From Alphaproteobacteria bacterium (lineage in GTDB: Bacteria; Pseudomonadota; Alphaproteobacteria; UBA2136; UBA6156): DNA of 11,454 nucleotides. Positions 6,119 to 11,454 of the stretch are shown in pieces; the first letter of the stretch is position 1; each line of letters begins with the position of its first letter. The notes under the pieces are model-generated. The model did not search any database, was not told the origin of the DNA, and was given only the letters and a program-made list of their open reading frames with translations. The stretch is taken from contig JAIXZU010000022.1 of NCBI GenBank assembly GCA_027489415.1, positions 1 through 11,454 on the forward strand. The letters run 5' to 3'. Made by a program: the position numbers and the translations under genes.

Positions 6119-7190
6119 ACTTTCGCACCACCTCGGCATAAACCTCGGCAATCTCCTTAACTGCCCGCGCAATCGCAAACGGCCGCAAATCGTAACTCAC
6201 GCTGCCCCTGCCCTGCACTTGCGCCACGCGCATTACCGCTGCCAAACTCTCCACGTTTCCCCGCTCGGCCCACATCACCAATCCCTTGGCACTGGCCTCC
6301 TGTAAAAACTCGCTCGGCCCTTCGGTTCTCGTGCACACCAGCTGCCGCCCGTGGGCCATCGCTTCCAGAATGGTCAGCCCGAAAGGCTCATAGCGGCTCG
6401 CACTCACATAAACATCCAGCGCCTCATACACCGGCGCCATTTCAGGCATGTAACCGGCCAGAATCACCCGCCGCTCGGGCCCCACAATCGCCTCAAGCTT
6501 CACGCGGTCCGCGCCCTCACCCACAATCACCAGCCGCACATCGGTCTCAGGGTCGGGGTAAGCCGCCATGAACGCTTTAATCAGAATATCCATGCCCTTT
6601 TGCCCATGCAAACGGCCCACACTGCCAAACACAACGGTCTTCGCGGTGCAGCCCCATGCAGCCCTCAACGCGTCCACATCTTTGCTCGCCGCCACATTCT
6701 GCTTGGGCAACCAGTTCCAAACGGTGCGCAAAAACCCCTTGTAGGAGGAATTCATAATCTCGTTCTTCTGCCATCCGGCAATGCAAATTGCGGCATCCGC
6801 TCCGCGCATCACCTCGTTTTTCCACCGCAAATGAACCGTCGTAACCCACGGAAATTTATAACGTTTTGCCGCTTTTCCAGCCTTTTTATCCGCCTGCCCA
6901 AGGTGCGTGTGCACCACATCCGGCTCAAAGCCTTGCATCATTTTGCCAATCGCCCAGCTGTCGGCAAAACTCGGCACCCACCAAGGCACAACCACCAACT
7001 CCGCCCCGCCAATTTCCCGCTTCCACCGCGCAATCCGGCTATCCTTGGTTCCTTCGGTTCCTTGGTTCCTGGTTCCTTTCACAACCACTCTAACCTCATC
7101 CCCTTCAGCCGCCTGCGCCGCCGCAAGGCTGGCACAATACATCTCGCTCCCCGCAAACTCGCGGGTCAAACTGGCATGGAAAATTTTCAT
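6117..7190 (-). CDS. Glycosyltransferase, GT4-like (GT-B fold)
   Basis: A 357-residue enzyme expected to transfer a sugar from an activated donor in cell-surface polysaccharide or lipid glycan synthesis; donor and acceptor cannot be told. The N-terminal Rossmann-like half includes MKIFHAS (1-7), the glycine-containing REFAGSE (10-16) and DVVHTHLGQADKKAG (91-105). The C-terminal half has VVFGSVGRLHGQKGMDIL (186-203) and the retaining-GT4 EX7E motif EPFGLTILEAMAHG (268-281; E268, E276). The ATG at 7190 is chosen although no strong Shine-Dalgarno precedes it: the upstream ATG at 7238 lies in the terminator stem of the preceding gene. Residues 39-49 (GTRNQGTEGTK) are encoded by a heptamer-type repeat array (7047-7079) in a surface-loop position between beta strands. 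No obvious own promoter is seen, so it may depend on read-through from the upstream gene or a promoter inside it. Confidence 0.9.
   Translation of the reverse strand: MKIFHASLTREFAGSEMYCASLAAAQAAEGDEVRVVVKGTRNQGTEGTKDSRIARWKREIGGAELVVVPWWVPSFADSWAIGKMMQGFEPDVVHTHLGQADKKAGKAAKRYKFPWVTTVHLRWKNEVMRGADAAICIAGWQKNEIMNSSYKGFLRTVWNWLPKQNVAASKDVDALRAAWGCTAKTVVFGSVGRLHGQKGMDILIKAFMAAYPDPETDVRLVIVGEGADRVKLEAIVGPERRVILAGYMPEMAPVYEALDVYVSASRYEPFGLTILEAMAHGRQLVCTRTEGPSEFLQEASAKGLVMWAERGNVESLAAVMRVAQVQGRGSVSYDLRPFAIARAVKEIAEVYAEVVRK
7047..7079. repeat. Tandem repeat inside the glycosyltransferase gene
   Basis: GGTTCCTTC, GGTTCCTT, GGTTCCT, GGTTCCTTT on the plus strand (AGGAACC units on the minus strand, with 0-2 extra bases between units). 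It is translated as GTRNQGTEGTK. Its length keeps the frame open. The unit is one base from the AGGAATC unit at the lipA end. Confidence 0.75.
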
Positions 7191-7204
7191 AAACTTAGCG
7201 TCAC

Positions 7205-7236
7205 AAAAAAACGGCCGGGGGGCAACCCCCCCGGCC
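7205..7236 (-). terminator. Terminator of the ADP-ribosylglycohydrolase gene
   Basis: On the minus strand GGCCGGGGGG and CCCCCCGGCC pair around a four-base loop and are followed by G and seven T (7211-7205). It ends transcription of the 7258-8154 gene, 21 bases after its stop, and rules out the upstream start codon at 7238 for the glycosyltransferase. Confidence 0.92.
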
Positions 7237-7257
7237 ATTTCACACTCACGTGTGTCG

Positions 7258-8154
7258 CTATTCCGTCCTCAGCCGCAAAGGCTCGCCGGTCTTCGGGTGC
7301 TTGAACATCTGGGTACCCAGCAGCTCAAGCTCAATCTTGCGCAGGTAAGCACGGCCATAAGGGCCGTTTTCCAACTTGAACCACCACTTGTAGTCAAGGT
7401 CATGCTTCCACTGCGGGCTCATCCACGCGGCCCCCGCGGCAATCACCGCCACGGTGTCGGTGTCCCCGCCCATGTCCAGCACATGCTGCATAATCTGGGT
7501 CAGTGTGGAGCTCTCACGCAAAGCCCACAACGCCGCAATCACGCAGTCCATTCCCTTGTTACTGGGCTTGGGCGGCCGAAACATCACATGAAACCGCGAG
7601 TCATTCAGAATGCTCGCAATCCTCATGCCCAGCTCCTCCTTGGGGCAGTCACCCCAAGCCGTCAGCCATACCATCAAGGCCGCCGCCTGCGCCGCCAGCA
7701 CGCCGTCACCACTGTGGGTCAGCTTGGCCTGCAAAGCCGAATATTGAAGAACACTCTCCATCGGCCAAGCCCTCAACCCAAACAGACTGGCCCGCATCGC
7801 AGCACCAGAACCGTCGGTCTTGACGCCGAGGCACTCGGAAAAGGGCTTGCCCGTCCCGATAGCCTCCTCAAAAGCCGCCTGCATGCGCGGGCTGCCACCT
7901 CGGGGGTCACGCTGCCAGGTGTTAACCAGAAAATCCTCCAGCACAGCCGGACGATTCCCATCCAGCATCCATTCAGCTACCGCCAGCGTAAACTGGGTGT
8001 CGTCACTGTACTCACCCGCTGGGCTGTAAGGCCACATCGTGTGCTGGCGGTATTCCAGCGCATCCGGCTTGGGGAAGCGGTCAACAAACTCGCCCCCACA
8101 AGCCACAGCATCAAACTTTGCAAGAATCGTCAAAGGCCCAATCGGTAATCCCAT
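7258..8154 (-). CDS. ADP-ribosylglycohydrolase family protein
   Basis: A 298-residue member of the DraG/ARH family, which removes ADP-ribose from proteins or small molecules using two metal ions. The metal-binding motifs are in order: GEYSDDTQFTL (47-57), GSGAAMR (115-121), LTHSGDGVLAAQA (145-157) and MGGDTDTVAVIAAGAAW (228-244), with the diagnostic GGDTDT. The N-terminal GDALG of typical members is changed here to FDAVACGGEF (14-23), keeping the aspartate. The length is normal. An ATG four codons upstream (8166) is also in frame, but GGAG six bases before the 8154 ATG overlaps that codon and favours the shorter form. The gene has a promoter-like sequence upstream and a strong terminator downstream, so it is probably monocistronic. 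No ADP-ribosyltransferase partner gene is present nearby, so the substrate is unknown. Confidence 0.92.
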   Translation of the reverse strand: MGLPIGPLTILAKFDAVACGGEFVDRFPKPDALEYRQHTMWPYSPAGEYSDDTQFTLAVAEWMLDGNRPAVLEDFLVNTWQRDPRGGSPRMQAAFEEAIGTGKPFSECLGVKTDGSGAAMRASLFGLRAWPMESVLQYSALQAKLTHSGDGVLAAQAAALMVWLTAWGDCPKEELGMRIASILNDSRFHVMFRPPKPSNKGMDCVIAALWALRESSTLTQIMQHVLDMGGDTDTVAVIAAGAAWMSPQWKHDLDYKWWFKLENGPYGRAYLRKIELELLGTQMFKHPKTGEPLRLRTE

Positions 8155-8211
8155 AGTACACTCCATCGTTAGCGGCCGCAGCCGCAGAAAAAGGTCAACA
8201 AGTTCAATCCA

Positions 8212-8240
8212 TATGTATACTCAGCGTATTCACCTGTAAA
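8212..8240 (-). promoter_or_regulatory. Possible promoter of the ADP-ribosylglycohydrolase gene
   Basis: On the minus strand TTTACA (8240-8235), 17-base spacer, TACATA (8217-8212); TATACA (8219-8214) at 15 bases is the alternative. It lies just after the terminator of the upstream gene and leaves a leader of about 50 bases. Confidence 0.45.
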
Positions 8241-8241
8241 C

Positions 8242-8269
8242 AAAAAAGGCCGGGGTTTCCCCCAGCCTT
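8242..8269 (-). terminator. Terminator of the 134-aa gene
   Basis: On the minus strand AAGGCTGGGG (8269-8260), loop GAAA, CCCCGGCCTT (8255-8246), then TTTT. The stem is 10 bp with one G-T wobble. It lies five bases after the stop of the 8275-8679 gene. Confidence 0.9.
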
Positions 8270-8274
8270 GCTTG

Positions 8275-8679
8275 TTACGCCCGTTCCAAAACCATTCTCA
8301 CGGGCACACGCTCCAATCCCCGCACCGTCACTTCCACACGCATCAGTCCCAGCGGGACATTCTTGGGCGGGTTATAAAGCACATCATACGAGTGAAGTAT
8401 CTTCAACGTCACGTTGACATGGGTCGGCCCGTTCAAAGCCCCAACCAGTCCACGCAGAAAGGAATCATTCCCCCAATAAGGGTCGTCCCCATCACCCGCC
8501 GTAAAACGGTGGGCCAGAATATCCCCCAGCCGCATTGTCGCCACCTGATTTTCCGGCGCATCAAGGTATTGCTTCACATACTGGCTAAATTCGCGGAAAA
8601 ACCCCCGCCCCTCAATCTGTCCCATCTGGTACAGCACGCGCCGCGCGGGGAACATCTCATCCATCAGTTTAGCTAACAT
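8275..8679 (-). CDS. Hypothetical protein (134 aa)
   Basis: I do not recognise this protein. The frame is open from 8751, but the start is set at 8679 because AGAGGAG lies five bases before that ATG. The product is soluble-looking and mixed helical and strand: a helical N-terminus (MLAKLMDEMFPARRVLYQMGQ), a conserved-looking acidic/aromatic patch GDGDDPYWGNDSFLRGLVGAL (62-82), and a C-terminal beta-rich part (HVNVTLKILHSYDVL, PLGLMRVEVTVRGLERVPVRMVL). No signal peptide or membrane segment is seen. It has an extended -10 promoter upstream and a strong terminator immediately downstream, so it is a single-gene unit between the lipA operon and the ADP-ribosylglycohydrolase gene. Coding support comes from signals and codon style, not homology. 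Confidence 0.72.
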   Translation of the reverse strand: MLAKLMDEMFPARRVLYQMGQIEGRGFFREFSQYVKQYLDAPENQVATMRLGDILAHRFTAGDGDDPYWGNDSFLRGLVGALNGPTHVNVTLKILHSYDVLYNPPKNVPLGLMRVEVTVRGLERVPVRMVLERA

Positions 8680-8741
8680 CTCAGCTCCTCTCCGTGGCCC
8701 AAGCCACTCCAAAAACGGGAAAAAATGAATCTCGCCCCACA

Positions 8742-8750
8742 AGTATACCA
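8742..8750 (-). promoter_or_regulatory. Extended -10 promoter of the 134-aa gene
   Basis: On the minus strand TGGTATACT: a TGn extension followed by TATACT, five of six to the -10 consensus. The -35 region falls in the lipA terminator and is poor, as is usual when an extended -10 is present. The start codon at 8679 is about 62 bases downstream. Confidence 0.5.
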
Positions 8751-8760
8751 ATTTCTATAA

Positions 8761-8783
8761 AAAGAAAAGGCCCCCAAGGGCCT
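8761..8783 (-). terminator. Terminator of the lipA operon
   Basis: On the minus strand AGGCCC (8783-8778), loop TTGG, GGGCCT (8773-8768), then TTTCTTT. The stem is short (6 bp) but GC-rich, with a good T tract, and lies between the heptamer array at the lipA end and the next promoter. Confidence 0.82.
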
Positions 8784-8786
8784 CTC

Positions 8787-8818
8787 CTAATTCCTGATTC
8801 CTAATTCCTGATTCCTAG
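8787..8818. repeat. Heptamer tandem array at the 3' end of lipA
   Basis: CTAATTC, CTGATTC, CTAATTC, CTGATTC, CTAG on the plus strand; on the minus strand AGGAATC and AGGAATT alternate twice. It encodes the last residues of LipA (RNQELGIRN) and its TAG stop. TAG occurs in all three reading frames across the array. Confidence 0.88.
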
Positions 8819-10088
8819 AAGCCAGCAGCTCCGCAAAATACTGGTCGGCATGGAAACTGCTCCGCACCAGCGCCCCACTCGCCACCATCAAAAAGCCCTT
8901 CAGCTTGGCCTGCCGCTCATAGTCCGCAAATTCATCAGGGGTCACGTAGCGCATCACAGGGTAGTGCTGCGGGCTGGGCCGCAAATACTGCCCGATGGTG
9001 ATAAAGTCCACTCCCGCCGCGCGCATGTCATCCATCACCTGCAACACTTCATCGCGGCTCTCACCAAGGCCCAGCATCAAGCCACTCTTGGTGAAAACGG
9101 GGTGCCCAATCTCCGCAGCCTTCTCTTTCACGCGCTGTAACAGCCTCAGGCTTCCAAAGTAGCGCGCACCGGGCCGCACGGTGCGGTAAAGCCTCGGCAC
9201 GGTCTCAAGGTTGTGGTTGTAAACATCGGGCAACGCCGCTGTCACAAGGTCAATGCTCGCATCCTTGCGCCGGAAGTCAGGGGTCAAAATCTCCACCGTC
9301 GTCCCCGGCGAACTCTCCTTAATCCGCGTAATGCACTCCGCCCAATGCGCCGCCCCACCATCCGGCAGGTCGTCACGGTCAACACTGGTCATCACCACAT
9401 GCTTCAGCCCCAGTTCCGCCACCATGGATGCCAAATTGGCAGGCTCATGCGGGTTCACCGCATTGGGCTTTCCGGTTTTGATATTACAAAACGCACACCC
9501 CCGCGTACAAGTATCCCCCAGAATCATCACGGTCAGGTGGCCACTGGCCCAGCAATCGCCAATGTTCGGGCACGCCGCCTCTTCACACACGGTGTGAAGC
9601 CCCTTCTCGCGCACACGGCTCACCAAATCAAAATACTTCGGGCTGGTCGGCGCCTTCACACGCAGCCAGTCGGGCTTGCCGGTCATGTGGCCAATCCCAC
9701 CTTCCGGTTTATCAGCACGCCCAACCCCGCTAATCCGCCGCCCGCGCAGGCTCTCAAGCACCTTGTCCCGATACTTCGGCTCAAGCTCACTAACCCCCTC
9801 GGCATCCACCGCCGGCGGCGCACTATCGCCCGCCACCCGCGCCGTCATATGCCCCAGCGTGTCCACAAAGCCGGAATGGCTACTCCCCGCCCGCGCCAAA
9901 GCCACCGGCCGCAAATCGCCATCCTGAACATCCGCCCAATTCAGGTCCGCCACACCATCCGTGGAAATCCCCGCCGCCTCAAGCTCGGCCCGCACGGCAT
10001 CACGGTCGGAACTCATCGCCACAGGCCCGCGCTTAGGCTCAACAGCCACCGGCATCTGTTCTTCAATCGGGCCAATCTCAATCTTCAT
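8787..10088 (-). CDS. lipA: Lipoyl synthase with an N-terminal extension
   Basis: Radical SAM enzyme that inserts two sulfurs into octanoyl groups on lipoyl domains, completing the cofactor of 2-oxoacid dehydrogenases. The core begins near GKPDWLRVKAPTS (137-149). The auxiliary 4Fe-4S cluster ligands are C168, C173 and C179 (CEEAACPNIGDC); the radical SAM cluster is C194, C198 and C201 (CTRGCAFC); the C-terminal RSS (409-411) supplies the conserved serine ligand. LipA is usually about 300-330 residues; this one is 433, owing to an unassigned, acidic N-terminal region of about 125 residues. AGGA seven bases before the ATG supports the long form; starting at M135 would leave a gap of about 480 bases. 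The last nine residues come from a heptamer repeat. It lies downstream of the dihydrolipoamide dehydrogenase, membrane-protein and EamA genes, probably in the same operon. Confidence 0.96.
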   Translation of the reverse strand: MKIEIGPIEEQMPVAVEPKRGPVAMSSDRDAVRAELEAAGISTDGVADLNWADVQDGDLRPVALARAGSSHSGFVDTLGHMTARVAGDSAPPAVDAEGVSELEPKYRDKVLESLRGRRISGVGRADKPEGGIGHMTGKPDWLRVKAPTSPKYFDLVSRVREKGLHTVCEEAACPNIGDCWASGHLTVMILGDTCTRGCAFCNIKTGKPNAVNPHEPANLASMVAELGLKHVVMTSVDRDDLPDGGAAHWAECITRIKESSPGTTVEILTPDFRRKDASIDLVTAALPDVYNHNLETVPRLYRTVRPGARYFGSLRLLQRVKEKAAEIGHPVFTKSGLMLGLGESRDEVLQVMDDMRAAGVDFITIGQYLRPSPQHYPVMRYVTPDEFADYERQAKLKGFLMVASGALVRSSFHADQYFAELLASRNQELGIRN

Positions 10089-10143
10089 AATTCTGTCCTA
10101 CTCCAAACCATCCACAGGCACAACACCCCGCCCACGCACCAAT

Positions 10144-10171
10144 CTAACCTCTAACCTCTAACTTCTAACCT
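10144..10171. repeat. Heptamer tandem array at the 3' end of the EamA gene
   Basis: Four perfect seven-base units: CTAACCT, CTAACCT, CTAACTT, CTAACCT on the plus strand (AGGTTAG on the minus strand). The EamA stop codon TAG (10165-10167) is inside the unit nearest the gene. The array fills part of the 76-base gap before lipA. Confidence 0.88.
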
Positions 10172-10617
10172 CTCGAATACGCCACAACCCCAACTCCCGC
10201 CAAAATCAGCAGGAAGCCCAAAACCGTCATCAGGTTAACCTGAACATTCTTAAACAACAGGTAAGCGAAAATCGCGGTAAACATCGGCGTACTGGCCGTA
10301 ATCATCGTCACAATCGTCGGGTTGGCCATTTTAAAGCCGCTCATCATGCCCACGTTAGCCACAAAACCAATCACCGCAGCCGCCACCAGCATCGCGGCAA
10401 CAGGCGGCACACTCGCTTTGTCCACCTCAATACCAATGCCCCGCACCACCATGAAAACCGTATAAAGCACAAAGGAAAGCAAGCAGTACCACCACAACCC
10501 CGCCAGCGGGCTCACCGTCTTCAAAATCTGGCCCCAGAAGGCATACTGCAACCCCCACAGCACCGCAGCCCCCAACGAAAGCCCGAACCACGTCACATAC
10601 GGCGCCATACTAGCCAC
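10165..10617 (-). CDS. Half-size EamA/DMT-type transporter
   Basis: A 150-residue inner-membrane protein of the drug/metabolite transporter superfamily. Five hydrophobic spans are visible, at about 10-29, 36-57, 73-94, 98-122 and 127-147. The block ANPTIVTMITASTPMFTAIFAYLLFKNV (98-125) has the usual EamA pattern of a TM segment with P..TA. Most EamA proteins have two such repeats (about 300 residues, ten spans); this has one, so it probably works as a dimer, as small multidrug resistance proteins do. The substrate is unknown. The start is GTG at 10617, chosen because AGGA lies eight bases upstream; the ATG at 10608 is too far from it. The gene overlaps the preceding membrane-protein gene by eight bases, suggesting translational coupling. 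Its TAG stop lies in a heptamer array. Confidence 0.87.
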   Translation of the reverse strand: MASMAPYVTWFGLSLGAAVLWGLQYAFWGQILKTVSPLAGLWWYCLLSFVLYTVFMVVRGIGIEVDKASVPPVAAMLVAAAVIGFVANVGMMSGFKMANPTIVTMITASTPMFTAIFAYLLFKNVQVNLMTVLGFLLILAGVGVVAYSRG

Positions 10618-11035
10618 GGTCTTTGTCCTGCAAAATCAGCTCCTGCAATTTCAGCACATGCAGCGCCATCTGGGCGTTGAAGCGCATCTCATCACTTTTG
10701 CTCATACCCCGCGCGCCCCAAATCACGGCTCCAATAAAGGCCACCAGCAGCGGAATCCAAAACGCCGGAATCCCCCACAGCACAACATCAGTCACCGCAG
10801 GCTCAGCTTGGCCAAACAACGCTGCAAGGTTCAGCCTCGGCCCGGTCAGCATCGCCACAAAGCCACTCACTGCCACAAAGGCACTGCCAACACCAAACCC
10901 AACCACAGCGCCACACAGCGCATACAGCACCATCATCCACCGTGCCTGGGCCCCCACCCGCTTGGCATAAGCCAGTAAAAAGGCACTATCCAGCAACTCC
11001 CTGCTCTTCCCCCGCGCCGGTATCAAACCTTCCAT
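10610..11035 (-). CDS. Small membrane protein of unknown function (141 aa)
   Basis: I do not recognise the family. The protein has a 30-residue basic N-terminus, a hydrophobic region at about 33-63 (MMVLYALCGAVVGFGVGSAF and following) and a second at about 85-108 (VLWGIPAFWIPLLVAFIGAVIW). A charged C-terminal helix with heptad-like leucines follows (MSKSDEMRFNAQMALHVLKL, 111-130, then QELILQDKD), which could form a coiled coil. AGGGGGG five bases before the ATG acts as the ribosome binding site. It starts 20 bases after the dihydrolipoamide dehydrogenase stop, and its own stop overlaps the start of the EamA gene, so it is co-transcribed with both. A role together with the half-size transporter is possible but only from position. 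Confidence 0.75.
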   Translation of the reverse strand: MEGLIPARGKSRELLDSAFLLAYAKRVGAQARWMMVLYALCGAVVGFGVGSAFVAVSGFVAMLTGPRLNLAALFGQAEPAVTDVVLWGIPAFWIPLLVAFIGAVIWGARGMSKSDEMRFNAQMALHVLKLQELILQDKDRG

Positions 11036-11055
11036 GGATTCCCCCCCTGCCCCGA

Positions 11056-11454
11056 TTACCCGTTCAGCGCCCGTCCCTCACTCGCCAGAACCGACTCCGC
11101 AATCATTTCTGAAAGCGTCGGGTGCGGCAAGCAAGCATGCATAAAGTCCTCTTCCACGGCTTCCATAGAGCGTCCCAGCACAAACGTCGAAATCATCTCG
11201 GTCGCCTCAGCCCCAATGATGTGCGCGCCCAGTAACTCGCCGGTCTTCGCATCAAAAATGGTCTTCACCATACCGGAAGGCTCGCCCAGCGCCTGCGCCT
11301 TACCATTGGCCCCGTAGCTGTAACGGCCAATTTTCACCTCGCGCCCAGCCGCTTTGGCCGCCTGCTCGGTCATCCCCGTGCTACCCACCTGCGGCGTGCA
11401 ATAAGTACACCCGGGAATATTATCATAGCGCATCGCATGCGGAGCCTTCTCCAG
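11056..11454 (-). CDS. lpdA: Dihydrolipoamide dehydrogenase, C-terminal part (runs off the window)
   Basis: The C-terminal 132 residues of an FAD-dependent E3 component, which reoxidises dihydrolipoyl groups of 2-oxoacid dehydrogenase complexes with NAD+. The frame is open to the right edge, beginning LEKAPHAMRYDNIPGCTYC. This is the dimerisation domain: IPGCTYCTPQVGSTGMTE, then GMVKTIFDAKTGELLGAHIIG, GAEATEMIS and the catalytic HPTLSE motif (His and Glu act on the redox disulfide of the partner subunit). The redox-active cysteines and the FAD and NAD domains lie outside the window. It is the most upstream gene visible in the run to lipA; both products serve lipoyl cofactor function, a linkage common in alphaproteobacteria. 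Confidence 0.95.
   Translation of the reverse strand: MEKAPHAMRYDNIPGCTYCTPQVGSTGMTEQAAKAAGREVKIGRYSYGANGKAQALGEPSGMVKTIFDAKTGELLGAHIIGAEATEMISTFVLGRSMEAVEEDFMHACLPHPTLSEMIAESVLASEGRALNG

Noticed and set aside
7191..7238. Upstream start for the glycosyltransferase (ATG at 7238)
   Set aside because: That ATG and the following codons lie in the terminator stem of the ADP-ribosylglycohydrolase gene; the MKIFHAS start at 7190 fits the family.
6351..8148. Long plus-strand frames over the glycosyltransferase and ADP-ribosylglycohydrolase genes
   Set aside because: They are antisense to genes with clear family motifs and cross two terminators; composition is that of shadow frames.
8680..8751. Longer start for the 134-aa gene (ATG at 8751)
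   Set aside because: It would begin inside the extended -10 promoter; a good AGAGGAG site precedes the ATG at 8679.
447..10171. CRISPR interpretation of the regular repeats
   Set aside because: Units are seven bases in direct tandem with no spacers, and no cas genes are present.

Overview
The window looks like a chromosomal segment of an alphaproteobacterium, probably an uncultured or little-studied lineage. The evidence is the start of the LipA core (KPDWLRVKAPTS), the alphaproteobacterial-style linkage of the dihydrolipoamide dehydrogenase gene to lipA, and a GC-rich coding style. No rRNA, tRNA, CRISPR array, transposase or phage gene was seen.

Left part (1-5580). A small unknown gene with its own terminator (106-402, +) is followed by alaS (479-3097, -). 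Facing away from alaS is a run of three plus-strand genes: a 390-residue protein with a YfbR-like HD metal-binding signature (3293-4465), then two short proteins that are divergent paralogues of each other (4575-5033 and 5136-5540). Each of the three has its own ribosome binding site and promoter-like sequence, and each ends in nearly the same CGGCGGC hairpin terminator. They look like separate monocistronic units, two of them duplicated.

Middle (5541-6116). This 576-base region has no gene but much structure. It holds two long related hairpins, both centred on AAATCCCATTT and with covarying arms, a heptamer repeat array, a G-poor/C-rich stretch, and a perfect consensus sigma70 promoter (TTGACA-17-TATAAT) that points into the 3' end of a gene on the opposite strand.

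Right part (6117-11454, all minus strand). Transcription runs from the right edge leftwards. First come the 3' end of the dihydrolipoamide dehydrogenase gene, a small membrane protein, a half-size EamA transporter and lipA; these four look like one operon ending at a terminator at 8761-8783. Then come three genes, each followed by its own terminator: an unknown 134-residue protein, an ADP-ribosylglycohydrolase and a GT4-type glycosyltransferase. Lipoyl synthase and dihydrolipoamide dehydrogenase serve the same lipoyl-dependent 2-oxoacid dehydrogenase complexes; no functional link among the other genes is visible.

The most unusual feature is a set of five short tandem arrays of related 7-base units, purine-rich on the minus strand. 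Three of them sit exactly at the 3' ends of minus-strand genes (alaS, lipA, EamA) and supply their TAG stop codons. One lies inside the glycosyltransferase gene and one in the intergenic region. Together with the paired hairpins they suggest an active small-repeat system in this genome.
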